The position numbers were made by a program, and so were the translations under genes. A model generated the notes under the pieces. The model made no database searches. It had not been told where the DNA came from and was given only the letters and a program-made list of their open reading frames with translations. Below, one piece after another: positions 42,173 through 50,354 of a DNA stretch of 64,000 nucleotides (position 1 is its first letter; every line of letters starts with the position of its first letter). Origin of the DNA: an uncultured Cyclobacteriaceae bacterium (lineage in GTDB: Bacteria > Bacteroidota > Bacteroidia > Cytophagales > Cyclobacteriaceae); NCBI GenBank assembly GCA_937146645.1, contig CAKZRQ010000056.1, positions 1 to 64,000 of the forward strand, given 5' to 3'.

Positions 42173-42460
42173 ATGAAGCAAGTCTTGAAATTCGCAAAGA
42201 ATAATTATCTATTAGGAGCAGTATTTTTTCTCTTTTGGATGATTTTCATTGATTCAAATAACCTTGTGAATCAGTATCAGCTTAGCAAGAAATTAGGAGA
42301 CTTGGAGGATCAGAAGGAGTATTATCAGGAGAGAAAGGAAATCATTACGGCTCAAAGGGAAGAATTACTGAGTAATCCTGAACTTCTGGAGAAGTTTGCT
42401 CGTGAGCAATACTTAATGAAGAAGAAAACAGAGGACCTTTATGTTATCGTCAAGAAGTAA
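42173..42460 (+). CDS. Septum formation initiator (FtsB/DivIC) family protein
   Basis: A 95-residue bitopic membrane protein: one helix (YLLGAVFFLFWMIFIDSNN) followed by a coiled coil (YQLSKKLGDLEDQKEYYQERKEII) and the C-terminal ARE-x-Y motif typical of this family (KFAREQYLMKKKTEDLYVIV). FtsB/DivIC proteins link FtsL and FtsQ/DivIB in the divisome. The eno-ftsB order is also found in E. coli-type genomes. The true start is the ATG at 42173, not the TTG at 42131. Confidence 0.88.
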   Translation: MKQVLKFAKNNYLLGAVFFLFWMIFIDSNNLVNQYQLSKKLGDLEDQKEYYQERKEIITAQREELLSNPELLEKFAREQYLMKKKTEDLYVIVKK

Positions 42461-42992
42461 AATCGCTTTCCTCTCCCTATTTTTTTTTCTGGGGATTAGC
42501 TTTGGTACGCTCGCTCAAAGAGAAATAGACCCGGAAGAAAAGCCACCGTTAAAAGATCGTCTTTATTATGGAGGTAATTTTGGGTTTCAGTTTGGAACAG
42601 TTACCCTAATCGATATTTCTCCATTAGTCGGGGTGATGGTTACACCAAGGTTTTCATCAGGTATTGGCATTACTTATCAATTTTTCGACGATAGAAGATT
42701 TGTAGGTGGTCAAACCTCGAGCTATGGTGGCCGAATTTTTTCACGCTATAATGTTCTTCCCAATGTATTTGCACATGCCGAGTTTGAATCTATCAATTTC
42801 GATAATTATAATGTGATTTCAGATCAGTTCGAGAGGATTTGGTCCAATGCCCTTTTTCTAGGAGGGGGTTACTTTGCACCTTTCGGTCAGAATGGGGGTG
42901 CTAATTTCACCTTCTTATATAATGTGCTCCACGATAATCTTAGGTCACCTTATGGAGAACCTTATGTGATCAGGATCGGTTTCGTATTATAG
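42441..42992 (+). CDS. Small outer-membrane beta-barrel-like protein of unknown function
   Basis: A 183-residue protein with a signal peptide (IAFLSLFFFLGISFGTLAQ) and repeated amphipathic strands rich in G, Y and F (LYYGGNFGFQFGTV, FSSGIGITYQF), ending in an aromatic/hydrophobic strand YVIRIGFVL. This suggests a small 8-strand barrel. I do not recognise a named family. Its first 20 bp overlap the end of the FtsB-like gene, so translation is probably coupled. Confidence 0.7.
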   Translation: MLSSRSKIAFLSLFFFLGISFGTLAQREIDPEEKPPLKDRLYYGGNFGFQFGTVTLIDISPLVGVMVTPRFSSGIGITYQFFDDRRFVGGQTSSYGGRIFSRYNVLPNVFAHAEFESINFDNYNVISDQFERIWSNALFLGGGYFAPFGQNGGANFTFLYNVLHDNLRSPYGEPYVIRIGFVL

Positions 42993-43007
42993 AAACCAGA
43001 CCTATTT

Positions 43008-43835
43008 ATGAATTCATTTTTAGAAAAGCTACACGCAGCGCACCGCGACTGTAGTGACTGCCCCTCTCCAAAAGCCGTTCAGGATTTCTTTTCTGAAGTC
43101 TTGGGACTTCTGTTTCCAGAGTTCACGGTTCAAAGAATTGAAGACCCTGATGAAATAAGAAAAGAGCTCAATCGGCTTGAAAGTTATTTTTCTGATTTAT
43201 TGATTCGGAATCCTCATTTATATGAAGGTGATGGGAAAGAAATAGCAAAAGCTTTTTTCAGCAATCTTGAGAGAGTATTCGATTCCATTAATCAGGATAT
43301 TGATGCGATGTTTGAAGGTGACCCTGCTGCTAAGAGCAGAACCGAAATAGTGAGAAGTTATCCTGGCTTTTTTGCGATAGCAGCCTATCGCGTGGCGCAT
43401 GAAATTCATAAGCTTGGTGTTCAATTGATCCCGAGAATTATTACTGAGTTTGCCCACGGCAAAACAGGGATAGACATTCATCCAGGAGCCCAGATAGGTC
43501 ATCATTTCTGTATAGATCATGGTACTGGAGTTGTGATTGGTGAAACCACCAATATTGGTAACCATGTGAAGATTTATCAGGGAGTTACTCTTGGAGCTCT
43601 TAGTGTTCGAAAGAAGGATGCCGATAGCAAAAGACATCCTACCATAGAGGATAAAGTGGTCATTTATGCTGGAGCGACGATTTTGGGCGGTGAGACGACA
43701 ATTGGGGAGAACACAGTGATCGGAGGAAATGTATGGCTCACTAAAAGTGTTCCTGCTAACAGTAGAGTTTACTACCAGTCCAGAATGCATAATGAGAATT
43801 CTGGCGTTACCGATACCTACGTTTTCAAAGGATAA
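43008..43835 (+). CDS. Serine O-acetyltransferase (EpsC/CysE type)
   Basis: A 275-residue enzyme acetylating L-serine for cysteine synthesis. The N-terminal helical half precedes a left-handed beta-helix of hexapeptide repeats: IDIHPGAQIGHHFCIDHGTGVVIGET, then GNHVKIYQGVTLGAL, with the catalytic His in the IDHGTG and IGHHF segments. It lies 3 bp upstream of the cysteine synthase gene, making a two-step cysteine operon. Confidence 0.94.
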   Translation: MNSFLEKLHAAHRDCSDCPSPKAVQDFFSEVLGLLFPEFTVQRIEDPDEIRKELNRLESYFSDLLIRNPHLYEGDGKEIAKAFFSNLERVFDSINQDIDAMFEGDPAAKSRTEIVRSYPGFFAIAAYRVAHEIHKLGVQLIPRIITEFAHGKTGIDIHPGAQIGHHFCIDHGTGVVIGETTNIGNHVKIYQGVTLGALSVRKKDADSKRHPTIEDKVVIYAGATILGGETTIGENTVIGGNVWLTKSVPANSRVYYQSRMHNENSGVTDTYVFKG

Positions 43836-43838
43836 AAA

Positions 43839-44717
43839 ATGAAGCTTTTTGAATTAATTGGAAATACTCCATTGGTGGAGCTACGGTCCATTCCCACTAA
43901 TCCAAATGTCCAGATTCTGTGTAAGATGGAGGGTCAAAATCCTGGTGGAAGTGTAAAAGATAGAGCCGCATATAATATGCTTCAATCGGCTCTTGACAGA
44001 GAAGAAATTAAGCCCGGAGATAAACTAGTCGAAGCGACGAGTGGAAATACTGGAATAGCCTTGGCCATGGTGGCCAAAGTCTTGGGACTCGATATGACAC
44101 TGATCCTTCCTGATAACTCTACTCGCGAAAGAGTTTTATCTATGGAGGCTTTTGGAGCCCGAGTAATTCTTACACCTGCGGCAAAAACCATCGAGTATTC
44201 CAGGACACTTGCCGAGGAAATGCGTGATGAAGAAGGCTACTTCATGCTGAATCAATTTGGCAACCCGGATAATTACATGGCTCATTACAAAACTACCGGC
44301 CCAGAAATTTGGAGGGAGACCGAGGGGAAGGTTACTCACTTCGTTTCAGCGATGGGAACCACCGGGACAATCATGGGTGTTTCACGATTCCTTAAGGAAA
44401 AGAATTCCAAAATCCAGATAGTAGGAACTCAGCCAACTGATGGATCCAGAATTCCTGGAATCAGAAGATGGTCCCCAGAATTTTTACCCAAGATTTTCGA
44501 ACCAGAACGGGTAGATCGAGTGATTGATGTGTCTCAAGATCAAGCCACAGCCATGACGAGGAGAATGGCCAAAGAAGAAGGAATCCTTGCAGGCATGAGT
44601 AGTGGAGGAGCACTCTCAGCTGCCATCGAGCTTTCTAAAGAATTAGAAGAGGGTCTGATCGTGTGTATCACCTGCGATCGAGGAGATAGGTATTTAAGTT
44701 CTGATTTATTCGGTTGA
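43839..44717 (+). CDS. cysM: Cysteine synthase B (O-acetylserine sulfhydrylase)
   Basis: A 292-residue PLP enzyme converting O-acetylserine and sulfide to cysteine. The PLP lysine is K40 in NPGGSVKDRAA, the substrate loop is TSGNTGIAL, and the phosphate loop is MGTTGTIMG. The segment PGIRRW and the short length favour CysM over CysK. It ends 10 bp from the convergent isomerase gene, with no clear terminator between. Confidence 0.93.
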   Translation: MKLFELIGNTPLVELRSIPTNPNVQILCKMEGQNPGGSVKDRAAYNMLQSALDREEIKPGDKLVEATSGNTGIALAMVAKVLGLDMTLILPDNSTRERVLSMEAFGARVILTPAAKTIEYSRTLAEEMRDEEGYFMLNQFGNPDNYMAHYKTTGPEIWRETEGKVTHFVSAMGTTGTIMGVSRFLKEKNSKIQIVGTQPTDGSRIPGIRRWSPEFLPKIFEPERVDRVIDVSQDQATAMTRRMAKEEGILAGMSSGGALSAAIELSKELEEGLIVCITCDRGDRYLSSDLFG

Positions 44718-44727
44718 GCTCATTGAT

Positions 44728-45639
44728 TTAAACTAGGGTCTTCATCTTTGCTAGTCCTGTGCTGGCTACCTCTAGGGCATCCATTTCCCATAAGGCGGGA
44801 TTGAAAAGTTCGAGGGAAAGAATCTTGGTTCCGCCCATCGCGGTCAGTGTTTCCATGATCTCTTTGATCGGTGAGGCGCCGTCACCAGGATATACACGAT
44901 CCTTATCTTCTTGCTGTTCGCGAGGAATATCGCTCACGTAATCGTTCAAGTGGAAAATTTCAATGGCATTCCCATTAATCAGTTTTAATCCTTCAAATCC
45001 CGAACCACCGCGGAAAAGGTGATAAATATCTGGAAGTAATCTGGCGTCAGGATCGTTTGCTGCGGCTGCCACTGCAAGAGCTTGACTCAAGTGATAAAAA
45101 GGTTTATATGCTCCCCAGAATTCCAGCTGAGGCATCACTCCGGTTTTTCTACCTAACTCAAGGAGTCGAGCATACTTCTCACCTGCTTCTAATGGATCTA
45201 CCGGAGCTACCGTCCCAATGGCAGGCGCTGCTATTCGTGTACAACCTATTTCAGCCAACATATTCATTTCTCTTTCCATCTGCTCAAAACCGGCCTTACT
45301 CGTAGCTTCATCCTGTGCCATCCATTTGGCAAAACCTATGGCACTGAAAGCTTCAAGGTTATTATCCCTGAGTGTCTTTTTTATTTGAGCTAAGGAACCT
45401 CCTTCTTTTAAGAAACTTTCCATATCTCTTATCCAGACTTCAATTCCATCGTAGCCTGCTTTTCCTGCTGTTTCCAAAGTTTTGAGTAGCCCAAGGTTTT
45501 GGCCAGAGATGGTGCTAGTATTTAGTGAAAACAGAAAATTCGCTGATTTCTTCGGCTTTGCTTCGCTAATCTGCGTAGCTAATGGTAATGCAGCGGTTCC
45601 TAAGGCTAGGGATTTCAGGACTTTTCTACGATTGGTCAT
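44728..45639 (-). CDS. Sugar phosphate isomerase/epimerase-like TIM-barrel protein, exported
   Basis: A 303-residue protein of the xylose-isomerase-like TIM-barrel superfamily: AGKAGYDGIEVWIRDME at the first strand, RIAAPAIG, PQLEFWGAYKPF, LLPDIYHLFRGGSG and the terminal ILSLELFNPALW hold candidate metal ligands (Glu, Asp, His, Glu). The N-terminus MTNRRKVLKSLALGTAALPLA is a Tat-type signal, so it probably folds in the cytoplasm and is exported. The ATG at 45639 is used rather than the TTG at 45669. The substrate is unknown. Confidence 0.82.
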   Translation of the reverse strand: MTNRRKVLKSLALGTAALPLATQISEAKPKKSANFLFSLNTSTISGQNLGLLKTLETAGKAGYDGIEVWIRDMESFLKEGGSLAQIKKTLRDNNLEAFSAIGFAKWMAQDEATSKAGFEQMEREMNMLAEIGCTRIAAPAIGTVAPVDPLEAGEKYARLLELGRKTGVMPQLEFWGAYKPFYHLSQALAVAAAANDPDARLLPDIYHLFRGGSGFEGLKLINGNAIEIFHLNDYVSDIPREQQEDKDRVYPGDGASPIKEIMETLTAMGGTKILSLELFNPALWEMDALEVASTGLAKMKTLV

Positions 45640-45727
45640 AGGTTTAATTTTTTTTGAGCTATGTTTCAAAGAATATGTTCCTCATCCCCCGAATGGATCA
45701 GTGCAGAGTACAAACACCCTTTGGTTA

Positions 45728-46456
45728 ATGTTAAAAATAATTTTTTTTATCACATCATTTCTTCTTTTGGGATGGTCGGCAAAAGCTCAAGAACCGGAAA
45801 TTACTGAGTCCTTTTTGGCATTATATCAGGAGCAGCTTCCCTTTTTTCAGGAATTAATCACTGGAGGAGAATATGCAGATTCTCCAAATACGGTAGATGG
45901 AAAACCGTATTATAAGTCACAGCATTTTGATTTCGGACTCTTAAGCATCAATGGAATCGATTATCAAGAGGTCCCCATGCTTTATGATTCCTATAAGGAC
46001 CATCTTGTGACTTTTCATCCTATTCACAAGCAAAAAATCTTGATGAAGCCGGAAAAGGTGGAGGCCTTTAAAATTTTCGAAACGGAGGAGTTCCAATTTT
46101 TTGAGGGAAATGAGAATTACAATAAACATCGAAATGGGTTTTATAAGGTGGTTTCTGGAGATGAAGTGAAGGTTTTGATCAAGCATTATAAGGAACTGAA
46201 GCCCTCTAAAGACATCAGACAGTATCTGTATGAGCTGAAGGAATATGAGGATTACTTCCTTTGGTATCAGGGAGATTTCATAAAAGTGGAAAAAATGAAA
46301 TCCGCGATTAAATCTCTTGGTCTGGATAAGAAAGAGGTAAGAAAGGCTCTAGGATGGAGTCAATACAGATTCAAGCAGGATACTCCAGGGTTTTTAAAAG
46401 AGCTCGTTGCCTATCATTCGGAGATTAATTCTTCTTTCACTGGTTTTACGAAATGA
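45728..46456 (+). CDS. Secreted protein of unknown function upstream of TonB receptor
   Basis: A 242-residue protein with a signal peptide (MLKIIFFITSFLLLGWSAKAQ) and a mixed soluble region (ADSPNTVDGKPYYKSQHFDF, YEVPMLYDSYKD-like strand, FHPIHKQKILMKPEKVEAF). Proteins of this kind often occur just before STN-type TonB receptors in Bacteroidota, but I know of no assigned role. The ORF track starts at 45482, inside the opposite gene; the ATG at 45728 begins the signal peptide. It overlaps the receptor gene by 4 bp (ATGA). Confidence 0.75.
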   Translation: MLKIIFFITSFLLLGWSAKAQEPEITESFLALYQEQLPFFQELITGGEYADSPNTVDGKPYYKSQHFDFGLLSINGIDYQEVPMLYDSYKDHLVTFHPIHKQKILMKPEKVEAFKIFETEEFQFFEGNENYNKHRNGFYKVVSGDEVKVLIKHYKELKPSKDIRQYLYELKEYEDYFLWYQGDFIKVEKMKSAIKSLGLDKKEVRKALGWSQYRFKQDTPGFLKELVAYHSEINSSFTGFTK

Positions 46457-49188
46457 AGAAACTGCTACTCTCAATTTTTTTCATTTGTATGGTATTCTTG
46501 GCCTTCGGTCAAAGCCAGGAAGAGAAAATAACAGGTGTATTTGCTCAAATGAATTTTGAAAGATTTGCGTCAGCATTAGAAAAGCAAACCTCCTACCAGT
46601 TCTACTTTAGGCAAAAGGATGTCAAAGATTTGAAGGTCAATCTACAGGTCACCGAAGCCTCCCTTCCAAATATCTTAAATGAAGTCTTCACCGACACTGA
46701 TCTCAAGTACACGATTGATAGCAATAAGGGTGTCTGGATTTCTTTGAATTCCAGAATGCAAATGAATTTCAGCTCTGACTTTTTTGAAATAAAGGAGAGG
46801 TCGGAAAATGAAAATCGCGGAACAGATTCCGTGGATCGTTTCGCTAGAAATAAGCTTTACACGATTGGTAAACAAGGAGATAATCCAGGTAGTAGTACGG
46901 CTACTATAAGTGGGATAGTTCGAAGCATTGAGAATGGGGAGCCAATGGTAGGAGCGATTGTGCTGGAAAAAGTGGATTTCAATCAAATCGTAACAGGACC
47001 TGATGGGTATTACGAACTTACTTTACCGAAAGGTAGGCACACTTTAGTCGTCCAAAATATTGGAGGATTTCAAGAGCAGCGGCAGATTAACCTATTAGGA
47101 GATGGGAAGCTGGATATGCTCATTGCTGAAACGGTACTTTCCCTTGATGAGGTGGTCGTGAGTTCAGGAGCATTATCAAACATCCAAAAACTCGACATGG
47201 GAGTACAATCCATTTCCATAGATGAGGTCAAGCGTTTACCTGCGGTTCTTGGTGAAGTTGATTTGGTGAGAGGGATTCTTACTATGCCAGGGGTGAATAC
47301 CGTGGGTGAAGCCAGCGTAGGTTTTAACGTCAGGGGTGGGGCTGCAGATCAAAATTTGATTCTTTACAATAAGTCCACAGTCTTCAATCCGAGCCACGTT
47401 TTTGGGTTTTTCTCGGCCTTCAATGCAGACCTAACTTCTGGGGTGGAATTATATAAAGGTTCTGTTCCTGTTAACTATGGAGGTAGACTTTCATCCGTAC
47501 TCCAAATAGATGCTGATTTTGGGTCAGACGAGAAATTTTCTGGTAGCGGTGGTATCGGACTCTTAACTGGTAGGTTAAGTCTGGAGGGACCCTTGACGGA
47601 GAAGACAACATTCAAAATAGGAGGAAGGGCCACCTATTCAGATTGGGTTTTGAATTTACTCGAGGATGAAACTGACCTGAATGGAAGTGACGTTTCTTTT
47701 TATGATTTGAATGCGAACATCCGACATCAAATAGACGAGAAGAATATTCTTGAATTCACAAGTTATCTAAGTCAGGACGATTTTAGCTTTGACCCTGACA
47801 CTACATTTAATTACCGGAATGTGAACGTGGCAGGTACCTGGAGGCATTTCTTTAATGACCAATTAGAAGCAGATTTCACGCTTGGGTATGATAGCTACGA
47901 TTTTGGGATCATAGGCATCGAGAACCCATTAAATTCATTCAATTTTACCTTTGAAGTAGAGCAGCTTCATCTGAGGTCCGATTTTCAATACCGAAAGAAT
48001 GAGAATCACTTATTCAAGTTTGGATTACATGCCATTCAATACGATCTAGACCCTGGTACAAATCAGCCTTTTGGCCCCGAATCCATAGTCCTTGAGCAGG
48101 ATTTAGAACGCGAAAGAGCCCGTGAGATTTCTGTTTATTTTGGAGATGAATTTACCATAAGTGAACAGCTAAGTGTCAGCTATGGAGGTCGATACATGTT
48201 CTATCAAATGTACGGTCCCCAAACTATTAACCAATACGTCCCTGGTGCTCCGCTTACCGAGAGCAATGTTATTGGGGAAGAGACTTTTGAGACTGGAGAG
48301 ACCATTCAAACTTACCATGGTCCTGAATTTAGGGTTTCAGCCAGATACATTTTGGGCAATGAATCTTCGATCAAGGCTGGATTCAATACCATGAGACAGA
48401 ATCTCCATCTTCTCACTAATACATCGGCTATCGCGCCAACAGATTCATGGAAACTTAGTGATTCTTTTATCAAACCGCAGACAGGGGGGCAAGCTTCCAT
48501 CGGTTACTACCGAAATTTGGCCAGGGGCCAAATAGAATTCAGTACAGAAGTTTATTACAGGTACATGAGGAATCTTCTCGATTTCCGATCTGGTGCCACT
48601 TTGATTTTGAATGAAAATATTGAACAAGATGTCTTGAACTCAGATGGCCGAGCTTATGGAATTGAGTTCTTACTTAAGAAAAATGTGGGTGATTTAACTG
48701 GATCCCTAGCATATACTTATTCTCGCTCCTTTCTCAGAACTTCTGATGATCCAAGTGTAGAGAAAATCAATGATGGGGAATTTTACCCCAGCAATTTTGA
48801 TCAGCCGCATAATGTGGTGTTAGCACTGAATTATGAGCTAAGTAAAAGAATAAACACTACACTAAATACAAACTACAGTACGGGAAGGCCGGTGACTTTA
48901 CCAATTTCAAAATTTGAATATGCTGGTTCTGAACGTGTGTTCTTCTCGGACCGGAATGCTTATAGGATTCCAGATTTCTTCAGGATTGATTTCTCAGTGA
49001 ATCTCGAGGGAAATCATAAGGTGGATAAGATAGCCCATGCTTCGTGGTCCTTTGGAGTGTACAATCTTTTAGGTCGTAGCAATCCTTACTCAGTGTATTT
49101 TACACCTGTTGAAGGGCAAATAAGGGGCTTCCAGCTTTCAATTTTTGCGAGGCCAATTCCTTTCATTACGTATAATTTCAGGTTTTGA
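46453..49188 (+). CDS. TonB-dependent receptor with N-terminal STN domain
   Basis: A 911-residue outer-membrane receptor. After the signal peptide (LSIFFICMVFLAFGQ) come an STN domain (about 25-100, FERFASALEKQTSYQFYF), a CarboxypepD_reg-like domain (about 150-225, GIVRSIENGEPMVGAIV), a plug (about 235-350, FNVRGGAADQNLILYNKS and PVNYGGRLSSVLQ) and a beta-barrel ending in FITYNFRF. The STN domain is used in other systems to signal to an inner-membrane anti-sigma factor; no FecR/sigma pair is adjacent. It overlaps its neighbours on both sides, so the cluster is one operon. The ligand is unknown. Confidence 0.9.
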   Translation: MKKLLLSIFFICMVFLAFGQSQEEKITGVFAQMNFERFASALEKQTSYQFYFRQKDVKDLKVNLQVTEASLPNILNEVFTDTDLKYTIDSNKGVWISLNSRMQMNFSSDFFEIKERSENENRGTDSVDRFARNKLYTIGKQGDNPGSSTATISGIVRSIENGEPMVGAIVLEKVDFNQIVTGPDGYYELTLPKGRHTLVVQNIGGFQEQRQINLLGDGKLDMLIAETVLSLDEVVVSSGALSNIQKLDMGVQSISIDEVKRLPAVLGEVDLVRGILTMPGVNTVGEASVGFNVRGGAADQNLILYNKSTVFNPSHVFGFFSAFNADLTSGVELYKGSVPVNYGGRLSSVLQIDADFGSDEKFSGSGGIGLLTGRLSLEGPLTEKTTFKIGGRATYSDWVLNLLEDETDLNGSDVSFYDLNANIRHQIDEKNILEFTSYLSQDDFSFDPDTTFNYRNVNVAGTWRHFFNDQLEADFTLGYDSYDFGIIGIENPLNSFNFTFEVEQLHLRSDFQYRKNENHLFKFGLHAIQYDLDPGTNQPFGPESIVLEQDLERERAREISVYFGDEFTISEQLSVSYGGRYMFYQMYGPQTINQYVPGAPLTESNVIGEETFETGETIQTYHGPEFRVSARYILGNESSIKAGFNTMRQNLHLLTNTSAIAPTDSWKLSDSFIKPQTGGQASIGYYRNLARGQIEFSTEVYYRYMRNLLDFRSGATLILNENIEQDVLNSDGRAYGIEFLLKKNVGDLTGSLAYTYSRSFLRTSDDPSVEKINDGEFYPSNFDQPHNVVLALNYELSKRINTTLNTNYSTGRPVTLPISKFEYAGSERVFFSDRNAYRIPDFFRIDFSVNLEGNHKVDKIAHASWSFGVYNLLGRSNPYSVYFTPVEGQIRGFQLSIFARPIPFITYNFRF

Positions 49189-50354
49189 TGAAAAATCGAA
49201 TTCACATATTTCTCATCCTGATTTTCTTGGTTCTAAGCTGTAGAGAACCTTTTGAACCTGTCATTGAGCCTACTGATCAAAACGTTTTGGTAGTGGAAGG
49301 ATATCTGGATTCTGATGGAACGCCAAGCATCCTGAGTTTAAGTTTTACCACCGACCTTCAAAGTAATTTTCAGCCTAGTTCTTCATTAATTGGGGCTTCC
49401 GTTTTTCTTGAAGCGTCCAATGGAGGTCAGTTTTCATTGATTGATCAAGGGAACGGTGATTACCTTTTTGAAACGGATATCCCTGAAAATGATACCTACA
49501 GACTAAGGATATTTCTGACCAATGGAAATTCCTACACTTCGGAAGATTTAAATCCTATAATTACACCAGATATCATTGATGTGGGTTATGTAAGGAATGA
49601 AACTGGAGTCGAGATTTTTCTCACTACCCAAGGAGATGAAAATGCTGACGACTTTCTATGGACATATGAAGAGACCTGGGCCTTTAGACCGGCCATAGAA
49701 TCTCAGTTTAAGTATGATCCTGACATTTTCGATGTGGTCCTAAGAGGACCAGATGAAAGAATCGACCTATGTTATCGAAGTTTCCCAAATTCAGATTTGA
49801 TTCTTGAGACATCCTCAAGATTTGAGGATCAGTTCGTATTTCGTCAATCCATAGCTCAAATCGAAGATGGAGACGAGAAGCTCTCGGAGAGGTATAGTAT
49901 TCTGATTTCACAAAAAGCCTTATCTAAAGAAGATTCTGAGTTTTGGGAAATTCTAAAAAAGAACACTGATGATCTCGGCTCTATTTTTAGTCCACTACCG
50001 TCTTTAATCGGAGGTAATATTACATTAGATCAAAATCCAGATGTTCCGGTTATTGGACAAGTCTCATTAGGCAAAGTGAGGCAGCGAAGATTGTTTATTG
50101 ATAACCAAGAGATTACTCCATGGTTAATGCCCGAAGTGCCCGAATATGAGGGATGTGTCATTTCTGCGGATACAGTTTTTATTGCAAGCTATGACGCGGT
50201 ATTCAGAAGTGGAGTGAACATTCCTGTTCGTCCGGTCATTCCTGAAGGAGGCTTTAACCCGGTTGGATATAGAAGTGCCCCAGTAAACTGTGTTGATTGT
50301 ACACGGAGAGGAACTAATGTTGCACCTGACTTTTGGGAGGACGATCAACCGTGA
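49188..50354 (+). CDS. DUF4249 family lipoprotein
   Basis: A 388-residue lipoprotein: signal and lipobox in IFLILIFLVLSCREPFEP, then the DUF4249 opening NVLVVEGYLDSDGTPSILSLS and C-terminal paired cysteines (PVNCVDCTRRGTN). DUF4249 proteins are typically encoded next to a TonB receptor and may form its surface partner, in a way similar to SusD with SusC; that role is inference. The start is the ATG in TGATG at the receptor stop; the 3' end overlaps the next gene by 4 bp. Confidence 0.85.
   Translation: MKNRIHIFLILIFLVLSCREPFEPVIEPTDQNVLVVEGYLDSDGTPSILSLSFTTDLQSNFQPSSSLIGASVFLEASNGGQFSLIDQGNGDYLFETDIPENDTYRLRIFLTNGNSYTSEDLNPIITPDIIDVGYVRNETGVEIFLTTQGDENADDFLWTYEETWAFRPAIESQFKYDPDIFDVVLRGPDERIDLCYRSFPNSDLILETSSRFEDQFVFRQSIAQIEDGDEKLSERYSILISQKALSKEDSEFWEILKKNTDDLGSIFSPLPSLIGGNITLDQNPDVPVIGQVSLGKVRQRRLFIDNQEITPWLMPEVPEYEGCVISADTVFIASYDAVFRSGVNIPVRPVIPEGGFNPVGYRSAPVNCVDCTRRGTNVAPDFWEDDQP

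Noticed and set aside
45482-45727. N-terminal extension of the secreted-protein ORF over the isomerase gene
   Set aside because: The first 82 residues overlap the opposite gene and precede the true signal peptide that begins at 45728.
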